Below the pieces are notes generated by a model. That model was not told the origin of the DNA, made no database searches, and saw only the letters and a program-made list of their open reading frames with translations. From assembly GCA_016792625.1 (NCBI GenBank), contig JAEUKK010000048.1, forward strand, positions 1-64,000: a DNA stretch of 64,000 bases, written 5' to 3'. The translations under genes were made by a program, and so were the position numbers. Every line of letters begins with the position of its first letter. Position 1 is the first letter of the stretch. Source of the DNA: Deltaproteobacteria bacterium. Its GTDB lineage: Bacteria; Myxococcota_A; UBA796; UBA2385. This document shows, piece after piece, positions 8,138 to 19,339 of this stretch.

Positions 8138-8562
8138 GGCAGCGTGACCTCTTCGTAGGCCTCGACCATCTCGATCCAAGCCAGGGGTGCTTGGGTGGCC
8201 ACGTCGCGGAACAGCCAGACGTGGCCGAGGCCGGTGGTCTGGTCGTGGGCGCCGCCGGGGGCCAGCTCGGCGTAGGGCACCTCAACGCAGGTGGTGTCGA
8301 CCCAGATGACCGAAACAGCGCCCGCGGTGTTGTTTTGCACGTGCAGGCTGTGCGTGCTGCCCGGAGAGCTGGCCGAGCAGGGCCAGTTGTCGACCCCGGC
8401 GCCGTCGGTGCCATCCGCACCACCGGTGCCATCCGCGCCATCGGACGCCGCGGCCGAGTCGAGCTGCAGCTCGTTGGGGATGACCGCGGGCTCGCCGCAG
8501 CCGAGCAGCGGGCCGAGCAGCGGGAGGAGCAAGAGCGCGGCGGGGGAGAGGCGCTCAGGCAT
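8134..8562 (-). CDS. Lipoprotein with VHL beta-domain-like fold, first gene of operon copy A
   Basis: A 142-residue lipoprotein (lipobox LLGC) with a Gly/Asp/Thr-rich linker (about residues 40-57), then a domain at about 70-125 that reads like the von Hippel-Lindau beta domain. It has NNT-x6-V-x-W-VD, then PYAELAPGG, then GHVWLFRD followed by T and L; human VHL has the same order (N-R-S, W-L, Y-x-x-LPPG, GHLWLFRDAGT). The resemblance is by eye but long and ordered. Bacterial proteins with this domain are known in general. A role in recognising hydroxylated ligands cannot be inferred. It overlaps msrC upstream by eight bases and the next gene by four. Confidence 0.75.
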   Translation of the reverse strand: MPERLSPAALLLLPLLGPLLGCGEPAVIPNELQLDSAAASDGADGTGGADGTDGAGVDNWPCSASSPGSTHSLHVQNNTAGAVSVIWVDTTCVEVPYAELAPGGAHDQTTGLGHVWLFRDVATQAPLAWIEMVEAYEEVTLP

Positions 8563-9100
8563 GGTCGACCTCGGCGAAGCGGGGCGCGGTGAAGCGGGCG
8601 CCCACCGCCGCCATCAGGCCCTCGAGCGCGGCCTGGTCGAGCGCGTCAAAAGCGGCGGGCAGGTCGCTGTCGAGGTCGAGCACGGCGATGAGCCCGCCCT
8701 GGGCGTCGAGCAGGGGCACCACGAGCTCGCTCTGGGTGGTCGAGCTGCAGGCGATGTGGTCGGGGAAGGTGTTCACGTCGGGCACGAGCTGGGTCTGGCG
8801 GCTGCGGGCGGCCGCGCCGCAGACCCCGCGGGCGAAGTCGATGCGCAGGCAGCCGTGCCCGCCCATGTAGGGGCCGACGGCGAGGGTGCGCGGGGCGACG
8901 ACCCGGTAAAAGCCGGTCCAACTCTGGGCGGCAAAAGCGTGGTGCAGCTCACAGACCACGGTGGAGAGGGCCGCCACGAGGTCATCTTCGCCGTCGATCA
9001 GGGCCTCGACCCGCGCGCGCAGCTCGGCATAGCGGGCGCGGCGGGCCTCGGCGGGGGCGTCGTGCGGGAGCGGGGCGTCGTGCGAGAGCGGGGCGTCCAT
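8555..9100 (-). CDS. msrC: Free methionine-(R)-sulfoxide reductase (GAF-fold MsrC)
   Basis: A 181-residue GAF-domain protein with the family pattern WTGFYRV, GPYMGGHGCLRI, GVCGAAA, VPDVNTFPDHIACSS and SELVVPL. Cysteines fall at residues 84, 94 and 118, the positions of the catalytic/resolving set in the E. coli enzyme. It reduces free methionine-R-sulfoxide in the cytoplasm, with thioredoxin as usual donor. It starts the minus-strand run that continues into operon copy A with an eight-base overlap, so it may be cotranscribed. The N-terminus has a short duplicated HDAPL motif. Confidence 0.9.
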   Translation of the reverse strand: MDAPLSHDAPLPHDAPAEARRARYAELRARVEALIDGEDDLVAALSTVVCELHHAFAAQSWTGFYRVVAPRTLAVGPYMGGHGCLRIDFARGVCGAAARSRQTQLVPDVNTFPDHIACSSTTQSELVVPLLDAQGGLIAVLDLDSDLPAAFDALDQAALEGLMAAVGARFTAPRFAEVDHA

Positions 9101-9138
9101 CGGGTGCCTCTTGGCGGCAGCCTATCAGACCGCGCCGC

Positions 9139-10230
9139 TCAGCTGGCCGCCGGCCGCCGCCGGGCCCGCCAGAGCAGCCCGAGGCCCAGGCCGCCCAAGG
9201 GCAAGGCGAGGCCCCGGGCGGCCCGCAGCCGCCCCTCAAGGGTGGCCTGAAAGTCGGCGCGGTCGGCGAAGGTGAAGGTGGCGTCGGCCGACGAGGCCCG
9301 GGCCGAGACCGCCGCGTCAAAGCGGGTGAGGGTGCCGCCGCCCTCGGCCGGCCCGACGTAGGTGCGCATCGCCCCGGTCTGCAGGCTGCCGACCTCGAGC
9401 AGGGCGTCGAGGAAGGCCTCTTCGGGGTCCTGGTCGTCGATCTGGAGGCTCACCAGGTCGGCGGCCGACCAGCCCGTGAGCGTGGCCGCCGAGGGGCCCT
9501 CGACCCACCAGGTGGTCTTGAGCAGGCGGTCGCCCTCCATCTGGCCCATGCGGGCGGGGAAGACGAGGCGCGTGTCGGACAGCCGCAGGCGGATGGGCGG
9601 GAGGCTTCCGCCGGCCTCTTCGGGCTCCACGCGGAGCAGCGCGAAGGCCCAGCCGCCGTCTTCGACGTACTCGGCGATGTTCTCGGCGGCGCCCGGGTCG
9701 AGCACGAAGCCGTCGGCCTCAAGGAAGGCGGTGAGCGCGGCGCTGTCGTCGGCCGACACGAGGCTGTAGGTGTAGGTGCCGGTAAAGCCCTGATCGACGA
9801 GAGAGACGCTGTTGGCGCCGGTGTCGCCGAAACCGCCGCCCGCGTCGCCCTTGGCGGCGCCGAGGCTGCGGCTGCAGCTGCAGCCGGCGTCGGCCTCGGA
9901 GGGGTCGGCCTGCAGCTCGACGCGGGGCGCGGTCTGGTCGGTGAGGGCCACAAAGCGCGCCAGCTCGCCGTCTTCGACCGCGGTCACGCTGTCGGGCACG
10001 GCGATGATCCACCCGAAGGCCGCGGGGTCGCCCTCCCAGGCCACGCGGTACTCGACGGTCGAGCCCCCCTCTTCACCGACGCTGAAGATGGCCTGCTGGT
10101 GGTCAGACTCGGCGAGGGTCTCGCTGCGGTGGGTGAGCATCGCGCAGGCCGCGGCGGGCCGGGGAGCGGTGGTCAACAGCAGGCCGGCGAGCGCGAGCGC
10201 AGCCCGGAGCGGTGGGCTTTGGTGGGTCAT
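9139..10230 (-). CDS. DUF2330-family exported protein with C-terminal membrane anchor
   Basis: A 363-residue protein with a signal peptide (ending AAAC), then the DUF2330 pattern: an early cysteine, ESDHQQAIFSV, and FGWIIAVPDSV, in which the family usually has a FaW-vPVP motif. A Cys-Ser-Cys-Ser patch lies near residue 130. The C-terminus is a Gly/Leu membrane segment followed by RARRR, like bacterial C-terminal sorting tails, but without the MYXO-CTERM cysteine. The ATG at 10230 is preferred over upstream in-frame starts, which would run through the intergenic palindromes. Function of the family is unknown; surface or periplasmic location is inferred. Confidence 0.8.
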   Translation of the reverse strand: MTHQSPPLRAALALAGLLLTTAPRPAAACAMLTHRSETLAESDHQQAIFSVGEEGGSTVEYRVAWEGDPAAFGWIIAVPDSVTAVEDGELARFVALTDQTAPRVELQADPSEADAGCSCSRSLGAAKGDAGGGFGDTGANSVSLVDQGFTGTYTYSLVSADDSAALTAFLEADGFVLDPGAAENIAEYVEDGGWAFALLRVEPEEAGGSLPPIRLRLSDTRLVFPARMGQMEGDRLLKTTWWVEGPSAATLTGWSAADLVSLQIDDQDPEEAFLDALLEVGSLQTGAMRTYVGPAEGGGTLTRFDAAVSARASSADATFTFADRADFQATLEGRLRAARGLALPLGGLGLGLLWRARRRPAAS

Positions 10231-10282
10231 GGGCGCCTCCACCCCGAATGTGCGTGCCCCTCGGGCGGCCCGCAAGGCCCTC

Positions 10283-10331
10283 GCCCTGCGCCGGCGCAGG
10301 GCCGATCCCATCCGGGACAAGCCGGTTGTCC
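10283..10331. promoter_or_regulatory. 20-bp perfect palindrome and second inverted repeat between divergent genes
   Basis: GCCCTGCGCCGGCGCAGGGC (10283-10302) is a perfect 20-bp palindrome, and GGACAA-N5-TTGTCC spans 10315-10331. Both lie between the divergently transcribed DUF2330 gene and the hybrid kinase, about 50-70 bp before the latter. Either could be an operator or an RNA hairpin. A Shine-Dalgarno AGGAGG follows at 10382-10387, rather far (14 nt) from the kinase ATG. Confidence 0.5.
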
Positions 10332-10401
10332 GCGCGCCTCGGCGCAGCGCCGCCCGCCGCCGGAGTATGAGCCCCCCCCTCAGGAGGTCCGCTTGCCCAC
10401 C

Positions 10402-13155
<2,754 letters not shown>

Positions 13156-13202
13156 CCGCAATCGCGCTGGCCATCGCGGGGGTGCCTGGATAGGTTGGGG
13201 GC

Positions 13203-15848
13203 ATGTCTTCGACCACCGCCAGGACCACCTCTGCGCCCGCCTCTTCGTCCGCCGCGCCCGCTGCACCCGCAGTGCCACGCCTCGACGAGATCATCCCCGA
13301 GCGGGGCTACACCGGCGGCGCCGACGACGCGCTGGTCGACTTCATCAGCTGGCACGAGGGCCGGGGCCTGCGCCTCTACCCCCACCAAGAAGAGGCCGCG
13401 CTCGAGTTCTATAGCGGCCAGCACGTCATCCTCGCGACGCCGACCGGCTCGGGCAAGTCGCTGGTGGCCCGGGCGGTGCACTTCCTCGCCTTGGCCCAGG
13501 CCAAGCGCTCTTGGTTCACCGCCCCGATCAAGGCCCTGGTCAGCGAGAAGTTCTTCGAGCTCTGCCGTGAGCTCGGCGCCGACAACGTGGGCCTGATGAC
13601 CGGCGACGCCACGGTCAACCCCACCGCCCCGGTCATCTGTTGCACGGCCGAGGTGCTGGCCAGCGTGGCCCTGGGCGACTGGGACGCCGCCCGCGCTGAC
13701 TTCGTCGTGATGGACGAGTTTCACTACTATGGCGACGCCGCCCGGGGCATGGCCTGGCAGCTGCCCCTGCTCGTGCTGCAGCGGGCCCAGTTCCTGCTGA
13801 TGAGCGCCACACTCGGCGACACCCGCTTCATCGAAGAAGACCTCGCCCGGCGCACCGGCCGGGGCGTGGCGGTGGTGCGCGGTGCCCAGCGGCCCGTGCC
13901 CCTGCGCTTCGCCTACCGCGAGACCCCGCTGCACGAGACCATCGACCAGCTCGCCCGAGGCAACAAGGCGCCGGTCTACCTCGTGATGTTCACCCAGCGC
14001 GAGTGCGCCGAGCAGGCCGGCGCGCTGCTCAGCCAAAACTACTGCGACAAAGACGAGAAGAAGGCCATTCGCGACGCCTTGGCCGGCGTGCGTTTTGACA
14101 CCGCCTATGGCAAAGACCTGCGCCGCATCCTCGAGCACGGGGTGGGCCTGCACCACGCCGGCCTGCTGCCCCGCTACCGCCTCGCGGTCGAGCGCCTCGC
14201 GCAGAAGGGCCTGCTCAAGGTCATCGTCGGCACCGACACCCTGGGCGTGGGCATCAACGTGCCCATCCGCTCGGTGCTCTTCGCCAAGCTCTGCAAGTTC
14301 GACGGCAAGGCCACGGTCATCCTCTCGGCGCGTGAGTTCCACCAGATCGCCGGGCGGGCCGGCCGGGCGGGCTTTGACACCGAGGGCTTCGTCTATGTGC
14401 AGGCCCCCGAGCACGTCATCGACAACAAGCGCATCGACGAGAAGATCGCCAGCGGCGCCCTTGCCAAGAAGAAGGCCGTGCGCGCCACCCCGCCCGAGAA
14501 GGGCTACAAGCACTGGGATCAATCCACCTTCGAGAAGCTGGTCGGCTCACCGCCCGAGCCCCTGCAGCCGGTGTTGAAGGTCGACCACGGCGTCGTGCTC
14601 ACCCAGCTGCAGCGGGCGGCCCGCCTCTCACGTGGCGGGGCGGCCCTGCCTTTTGGCGGCGGCTACCGCATGGTGCTCGAGCTCATCGAGCGCAGCCACC
14701 AGACCCGCAACGGCAAGCTCCAGGCGCGGGCGGCGGCCCGGCGCAGCCTGGGCGATCTGGTGCGGGTGGGCCTCATCCGCCAGCGCCTCGACGGCCGCTG
14801 CCACCGCGTCGACGTCGACCCCGACCTGCAGCTCGACTTCTCCATCCACAGCAGCCTCGGGCTCTGGCTGGTGGCGGCCCTGCCTGAGCTCAACCCCGAG
14901 AGCCCGAGCTATGGGCTCGACGTGGTCAGCTTGGTCGAGGCCATTCAAGACAGCCCGCGGGCCCTGCTGCAGGCCCAAGAGCGCACGCTGCGCGGGGTCA
15001 AGATCAACGAGCTGAAGGCCAATGGCGTGCCGTTTGAAGAGCGGGCCGAGGCCATCGAAGCGGTGACCTACCCCAAGCCCCTGGCCGACTGGATCTACGC
15101 GCACTTCAACACCTGGGGCCTGCAGCACCCCTGGGTCAAAGAGGAGCACATCGCCCCCAAGGGCCTGCTGCGCGAGATGTTGGAGAGCTGGGCCGGCTTT
15201 GTCGAGTACGTGCACAGCAACAGCATGCAGCGGATGGAGGGGCTCTTGTTGCGCTACCTCGCCGGCTGCTGGCGCACGCTGGCCCAGACGGTGCCCGAGC
15301 AGTTCAAAGATGACCAGCTCATCGAGATCGAGGCCTGGCTGCGGGCCATGCTCGCCCGGGTCGACAGCTCGTTGGTGCAGGCCTGGGGCGAGATGATCGA
15401 GGGTGACGCTGCTCCCGTCGTGGTCAGCGGGCCCAAGGCTGACATTTCAGCCGACCCGCGCGCCTTCGCCGCCCGCATCCGCGCCGAGCTGCACCAGCTG
15501 CTGCGTGCCCTGCACATGGGCGACTGGGACGAGGCCCAGGCCCTCTGCGCCTGGTCCGAAGACGGCGAAGAGCTGGGCCTCAAGGCGGCCGAGATCGAGG
15601 CCGCCTGCCTGCGCTTCTACGACGAACACGGCGCGCCGCCGGCTTTTGACCACCGCGGGCGCCTCGCCACCCAGACCCGCATCGAGAAGGTCGGCCCCCA
15701 CCAGTGGCGGGTGCGCCAGCGCCTGCTCGCCCCCACCGACGAGGAAGGCGAAGAGTCGGCCTGGTCGGTGCTCGGGCGGGTCGATCTGCGCGGCGACACC
15801 GACCCCGCCGGGCGCATCGTGCGCGTGCTCGAGATCACCGACACCTGA
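13203..15848 (+). CDS. Ski2-like DEAD/DEAH-box RNA helicase with DUF3516-type C-terminus
   Basis: An 881-residue helicase. RecA domain 1 has ATPTGSGKS (motif I), VVMDEFHYYG (motif II, DEFH) and LMSATLGD (motif III). Domain 2 has GVGLHHAGLLP, VIVGTDTLGVGINVP and EFHQIAGRAGRAGF (motif VI). The long C-terminal half matches the layout of the bacterial DUF3516 helicases. It probably unwinds RNA using ATP in the cytoplasm. The Ser/Thr/Ala-rich first 25 residues are likely disordered. Forty-seven bases separate it from the kinase gene; no functional link is evident. Confidence 0.9.
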   Translation: MSSTTARTTSAPASSSAAPAAPAVPRLDEIIPERGYTGGADDALVDFISWHEGRGLRLYPHQEEAALEFYSGQHVILATPTGSGKSLVARAVHFLALAQAKRSWFTAPIKALVSEKFFELCRELGADNVGLMTGDATVNPTAPVICCTAEVLASVALGDWDAARADFVVMDEFHYYGDAARGMAWQLPLLVLQRAQFLLMSATLGDTRFIEEDLARRTGRGVAVVRGAQRPVPLRFAYRETPLHETIDQLARGNKAPVYLVMFTQRECAEQAGALLSQNYCDKDEKKAIRDALAGVRFDTAYGKDLRRILEHGVGLHHAGLLPRYRLAVERLAQKGLLKVIVGTDTLGVGINVPIRSVLFAKLCKFDGKATVILSAREFHQIAGRAGRAGFDTEGFVYVQAPEHVIDNKRIDEKIASGALAKKKAVRATPPEKGYKHWDQSTFEKLVGSPPEPLQPVLKVDHGVVLTQLQRAARLSRGGAALPFGGGYRMVLELIERSHQTRNGKLQARAAARRSLGDLVRVGLIRQRLDGRCHRVDVDPDLQLDFSIHSSLGLWLVAALPELNPESPSYGLDVVSLVEAIQDSPRALLQAQERTLRGVKINELKANGVPFEERAEAIEAVTYPKPLADWIYAHFNTWGLQHPWVKEEHIAPKGLLREMLESWAGFVEYVHSNSMQRMEGLLLRYLAGCWRTLAQTVPEQFKDDQLIEIEAWLRAMLARVDSSLVQAWGEMIEGDAAPVVVSGPKADISADPRAFAARIRAELHQLLRALHMGDWDEAQALCAWSEDGEELGLKAAEIEAACLRFYDEHGAPPAFDHRGRLATQTRIEKVGPHQWRVRQRLLAPTDEEGEESAWSVLGRVDLRGDTDPAGRIVRVLEITDT

Positions 15849-15928
15849 GGCCGCGCGGGCCCGCGGCGGGTGAGGGCTTGCACGCAGGTCGGGCCTGTGG
15901 TCTGGTCAGCGCTCTGGAGGCGCCCCCC

Positions 15929-16408
15929 ATGCCTGTCCTCATCTTGCCTTGGGCCTTGGCTCTGATGAGCTGCACGCTCCCGACCACCTACACACCCGAG
16001 CTCGGCAGCAGCGGCCGCGCCTGGGACCCCGAAGACAGCGGCGCCTGGGTCGAGGTCGGCGCCTTCGTCGACCCGGGCGGCGATGGGGCAGACGGCGGGG
16101 GCGACGGCGGCCTGCCCGCCGAGACCAGCGTGACCGCGGTGCCCAGCGGCGGCACCTACCCCTGCGCCGACGGCGACCCGCTTCAGCCCGTCTCGCTCTC
16201 GATTGAGAACGCCCTTGGGTACGAGGTTGAGGTGCTGTTCGTGCGCGATGACTGCGCGCTGGGCAGCGCGGGCACCCTGCCCATGGGCGCCACGCTGCCC
16301 CTCATCGTCAGCGCGGGCGCCTCGTTGATCGTGCGGGAGCTCTCGACCGGTGTGGTGATGTACTCCATCGTCGCGGGCACCAGCGGCGGGGCGGTGCGCC
16401 TGCCATGA
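15929..16408 (+). CDS. Degenerate VHL-like lipoprotein, first gene of operon copy B
   Basis: A 159-residue lipoprotein (lipobox ALMSC) with a Gly/Asp-rich linker at about 45-65. The C-terminal half (LSIENALGYEVEVLFVRDDC, then LPMGATLPLIVSAGASLIVR and a TG-x-VM end) follows the strand pattern of the VHL-like gene at 8134-8562, but lacks the GHxWLFRD signature. The link therefore rests on operon position, size and strand spacing. The ATG at 15929 is chosen because it gives the signal peptide; upstream codons in frame belong to the helicase shadow. It overlaps the next gene by ATGA. Confidence 0.7.
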   Translation: MPVLILPWALALMSCTLPTTYTPELGSSGRAWDPEDSGAWVEVGAFVDPGGDGADGGGDGGLPAETSVTAVPSGGTYPCADGDPLQPVSLSIENALGYEVEVLFVRDDCALGSAGTLPMGATLPLIVSAGASLIVRELSTGVVMYSIVAGTSGGAVRLP

Positions 16409-16812
16409 GCCGCCACCCCCTCCACCACCACCTCCTGGTCCTCGGGCTCGGGCTCGTGGGCTGCGCCGGCTTTCAGCCCGTGGCCGACACCCAGCCCTGC
16501 CTCGAGGCCGGCTACGCCATCGCCTACATCACCGAGGCCTGCACCGGCGACCGCGAGCTGGGCAACCAGCGCTACGAGGACTTCCGCGATCAATACCAGT
16601 GTGTGTCGACGCCGCCCGAAGATGGCGTGCCTGGCGTCAACTCCGCTGACACGGCCGCGCCGGGCCCCGAAGACCTCTACGACTGCGCCTACGCGATCAG
16701 CCAGCTTGACTGCGCGGTGGTCGAGGACTTCGGCGGCCGCATCGGCCAATACCTGCAGGTCTCGCCCGCCTGCCCGCTGGTGACCGAGCGCAAGGCTGGG
16801 GGTGGCCGATGA
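16405..16812 (+). CDS. Small cysteine-containing lipoprotein, second gene of operon copy B
   Basis: A 135-residue lipoprotein (lipobox LVGC). It shares C-LEAGYAIAY, TEACTGDRELGNQRYEDF, DQ-x-x-CV, PEDLYDCAYAI and L-x-C-x-V with the protein at 7742-8137, and has an extra Pro/Asp-rich loop of about 20 residues before PEDL. Periplasmic disulfides are likely. It overlaps both neighbours by ATGA. Family not recognised. Confidence 0.75.
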   Translation: MSRHPLHHHLLVLGLGLVGCAGFQPVADTQPCLEAGYAIAYITEACTGDRELGNQRYEDFRDQYQCVSTPPEDGVPGVNSADTAAPGPEDLYDCAYAISQLDCAVVEDFGGRIGQYLQVSPACPLVTERKAGGGR

Positions 16813-18080
16813 GGCGCGCGCTCTGGGCCGCGGCCCTGCTCGGGGTGGGCGCGCCTGCGGCGGCCGGCCAGACCTCGACCTTTACGCCCGAGGGCGCGAG
16901 CTGCGAAGAGGTCGGGCTCATCGCGGGCACCGCGGGTGTGCGCAACGCCGCCGACGCCATCCAGCGCCAGGCCAACACCTACTCGGCCTCGGCCTTCGCC
17001 GCGCGGCACCTCGACCGTGAGCGGGTCGGCGCCGAAGATGGCCTGCTGGTCGTCATGGACCTCAACACCACCTACAACGCCACCCGCATGCCGGTCTTCC
17101 ACCGCGACGCGGTCGACGACGGCATGTCGGAAGTGGGCGACTGCGTGGCCAAGAACCGCGTGGCGATGCGCGGCCTCGACATGCAGGCGGGCAACTTCGG
17201 CCTGACCTACAACAAGGGCCCGGTGGGCCTCATCTTCGCGACGAGCCTGACCGCGGGCTTCCCCGCCTACGGCGACCAGTTCACCCGGGTGAACATGAAC
17301 TCCTTCGTCGCCCCGGCCTACGTGGTGGGCATCGCCGCCACCGCGCCCTTGCTCGACCTGCTCATCCCCGGCGACCTCGATCTGGGCGCGATCAAGCTCG
17401 ACTACCTGCTCGGGGCCCGGGTCGACGCCAAGCTGGTCCAGGCCTCCGCGGCGTGGCTGGGCAGCAAGGGCGGCTACGCCCAGCTCAGCGAGCCGACCTT
17501 CGGTGGCTATGCTTTTGTCGCCAAGAGCATCGGCGAAGCGGCGGTCTGGCAGGCGGGCGTCGACCGCTTGGATCCGGGCGGGCTCGGCGCCGCCGACCTC
17601 GGCGAGGCCCTCGGCCTGACCAGCCTCGCCTACCAGCAGCTGCCCTACAGCCTCGCGGCGCCGGGGGGCGCGGCCCTGCCGGTCATCGGTCGGCTGCGGG
17701 TGACCGGCGCCCAGCAGCAGAACATCGCGCGGGTCGCTGATCTCGCGGTGCGCTACCGGATTGAGCCTGAGGCCTCGCTGTCTGAGCTGGCGATGGGCCT
17801 GCACACCCCGGGCTACCACAAGCCGCGCGTGCGCGACGACGACGAGGATGACGTGCCCGTGGGCCTCCTCGCCCGCGGCGGCTTCGTGAGCACCCCCGCG
17901 GTCTGGTCGCAGGGCCTAGCCGCGGCCCGCCTGCCCAGCGGCCGGGTCGAGCTCAACGGCGAGGCCGACGACTTCCTGGTGCGCCTCGCCTTCCTCTACA
18001 ACGACCCTGAGCAGCTTCAGCTCTACCCCTTCGCGCGCGGCGCGCTGTCCTACCAGCTGACGCTGCGGGGAGACCTCTGA
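16809..18080 (+). CDS. Exported 423-residue protein, third gene of operon copy B
   Basis: Signal peptide MRRALWAAALLGVGAPAAAG, then IAGTAGVRNAADAIQRQANT, RGLDMQAGNFGLTYN and the terminal LYNDPEQLQLYPFARGA. It matches the same blocks, in the same places, of the 423-residue protein at 6474-7745. A short acidic DDDEDD loop lies near residue 340. The strand-rich C-terminus ending in aromatic/charged alternation suggests outer-membrane or surface association (inference). No family recognised. Confidence 0.75.
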   Translation: MRRALWAAALLGVGAPAAAGQTSTFTPEGASCEEVGLIAGTAGVRNAADAIQRQANTYSASAFAARHLDRERVGAEDGLLVVMDLNTTYNATRMPVFHRDAVDDGMSEVGDCVAKNRVAMRGLDMQAGNFGLTYNKGPVGLIFATSLTAGFPAYGDQFTRVNMNSFVAPAYVVGIAATAPLLDLLIPGDLDLGAIKLDYLLGARVDAKLVQASAAWLGSKGGYAQLSEPTFGGYAFVAKSIGEAAVWQAGVDRLDPGGLGAADLGEALGLTSLAYQQLPYSLAAPGGAALPVIGRLRVTGAQQQNIARVADLAVRYRIEPEASLSELAMGLHTPGYHKPRVRDDDEDDVPVGLLARGGFVSTPAVWSQGLAAARLPSGRVELNGEADDFLVRLAFLYNDPEQLQLYPFARGALSYQLTLRGDL

Positions 18081-18556
18081 TGCCGGCGCCCGCTCTTCCG
18101 CCGCGGCGCCGCGGCGCCCTCCTGCCGCTCCTCCCGCTCCTCCCCCTGGCGCTCGGCGGCTGCGTCAACCGGGCCGAGCTCGGCGGCAGCTGGGACATCC
18201 TCCTCCTCCGCCTGACGCTCGCTGACGGCGTCGAGGTCGAGGACGAGGACGCCGGCTGGCTGCTCTTTCAGTCCGAAGACGACGGCTCGGGCCGCATCCA
18301 GTACATGTTCTCGGGCCAGTACCTCGCCGAGCGCGGGCGTTTTGTGCTGCTCGTCGACCCGCCCCTGCAGACCAGCGGGATCAGCTCGATGGACCTCGAG
18401 GACGAGCCCATCGTCGATCTCACCTACTTCGGGGCCGCGGCCAGCTTCGTCATCGAGGCCGACGAAGAGGTGCCCGACACGCTCACGCTCGAGGCGACCA
18501 ACGCCAGCTATGGGGGCGCGCCGGTGGGGCTTCGGCTCGAGCTGGCCCGGCCCTGA
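18080..18556 (+). CDS. Beta-rich lipoprotein, fourth gene of operon copy B
   Basis: A 158-residue lipoprotein (lipobox ALGGC). The start shares one base with the preceding stop (TGATG), as in copy A. The mature N-terminus (SWDILLLRLTLADG, then DEDAGWLLFQSEDDG) parallels that of the lipoprotein at 5968-6474. Acidic and strand-rich. Likely anchored in the envelope beside the 423-residue partner. Function unknown. Confidence 0.75.
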   Translation: MPAPALPPRRRGALLPLLPLLPLALGGCVNRAELGGSWDILLLRLTLADGVEVEDEDAGWLLFQSEDDGSGRIQYMFSGQYLAERGRFVLLVDPPLQTSGISSMDLEDEPIVDLTYFGAAASFVIEADEEVPDTLTLEATNASYGGAPVGLRLELARP

Positions 18557-18639
18557 GGCGCGGGGGCCAGCAGATCGGCGCGGCGCGGTCGATCCCGGCG
18601 GAATAGCCGCGGCGCCAAACCCACCCCGCGGAGACCGAG

Positions 18640-19323
18640 ATGACCGAGCTGCTGATCGGGCACATTGAGGCGATGGCCGAGCTCGCCCCAGTCTGGGGCT
18701 TCTTCCTCATCTTCTTCTTCATGACCATCGAGAGCAGCTTCATCCCCTTCCCCAGCGAGGTGGTGATGATCCCGGCGGGCTTCCTCGCCGCCCGGGGTGA
18801 GCTGAGCACGGGCAGCCCGAAGGTCGACCTCACGATCAGCGTGCTGATGGGCATCCTTGGCTCGCTGGCCGGGGCTTGGGTGAACTACAGCCTGGCCAAA
18901 AAGGTCGGCCAGCCCTTCTTGCTCAAGTACGGCAAGTACTTCTTCTTGCCGCCGGCCGCGCTGGCCCGCGCCGAGCAGCTCTTCCGCGACTATGGCGTGG
19001 GCGCGACCTTTTTCTGCCGCCTGCTGCCCGCCATCCGCCAGCTCATCAGCATCCCCGCTGGCCTCGCCGGCATGAACCCGATGACCTTTACCGCCGCCAC
19101 CGGCGCCGGGGCGGGCCTCTGGGTCATCTTCCTCAGCGCGCTGGGCTACGCCGCTGGCCTGCAGGCCACCGACATGAGCTACGCCGATCTGGTGCACCAA
19201 GGTAAGGCGACCATCAGCGAGAACAGCGTCTACATCATCCCTTCGGCGCTGATTGGCTTGGCGGCCTATGTCGGGGTGAGCAAGCTGATTATGAAGTCGA
19301 GCGACGCACCCGCTTCGCGGTAG
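18640..19323 (+). CDS. DedA-family membrane protein
   Basis: A 227-residue inner-membrane protein with the DedA signature: the early acidic ESSFIPFPSEVVMIPAG segment, a GAWVNYSLAKK segment, and the FFCRLLPAIRQLISIPAG block with the conserved arginines. Family members are thought to act as lipid carrier flippases and in envelope homeostasis. Several hydrophobic helices are visible. A purine-rich GCGGAG site precedes the ATG. The 83-bp gap from operon copy B suggests possible, not certain, cotranscription. Confidence 0.88.
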   Translation: MTELLIGHIEAMAELAPVWGFFLIFFFMTIESSFIPFPSEVVMIPAGFLAARGELSTGSPKVDLTISVLMGILGSLAGAWVNYSLAKKVGQPFLLKYGKYFFLPPAALARAEQLFRDYGVGATFFCRLLPAIRQLISIPAGLAGMNPMTFTAATGAGAGLWVIFLSALGYAAGLQATDMSYADLVHQGKATISENSVYIIPSALIGLAAYVGVSKLIMKSSDAPASR

Positions 19324-19339
19324 TTGCGGTGGAGGTCAG

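Noticed and set aside
8395-8450. GCC-ATC/GGTGCC-like short repeats in the VHL-like gene as a CRISPR-like array
   Set aside because: They encode a short Gly-Ala-Asp/Thr linker; units are too short and have no spacers.
10274-10290. Minus-strand GGGCGAGGGCCTTGC as a sigma-54 promoter for the DUF2330 gene
   Set aside because: The -24 half lacks the GCAC part; too weak beside the five convincing elements.
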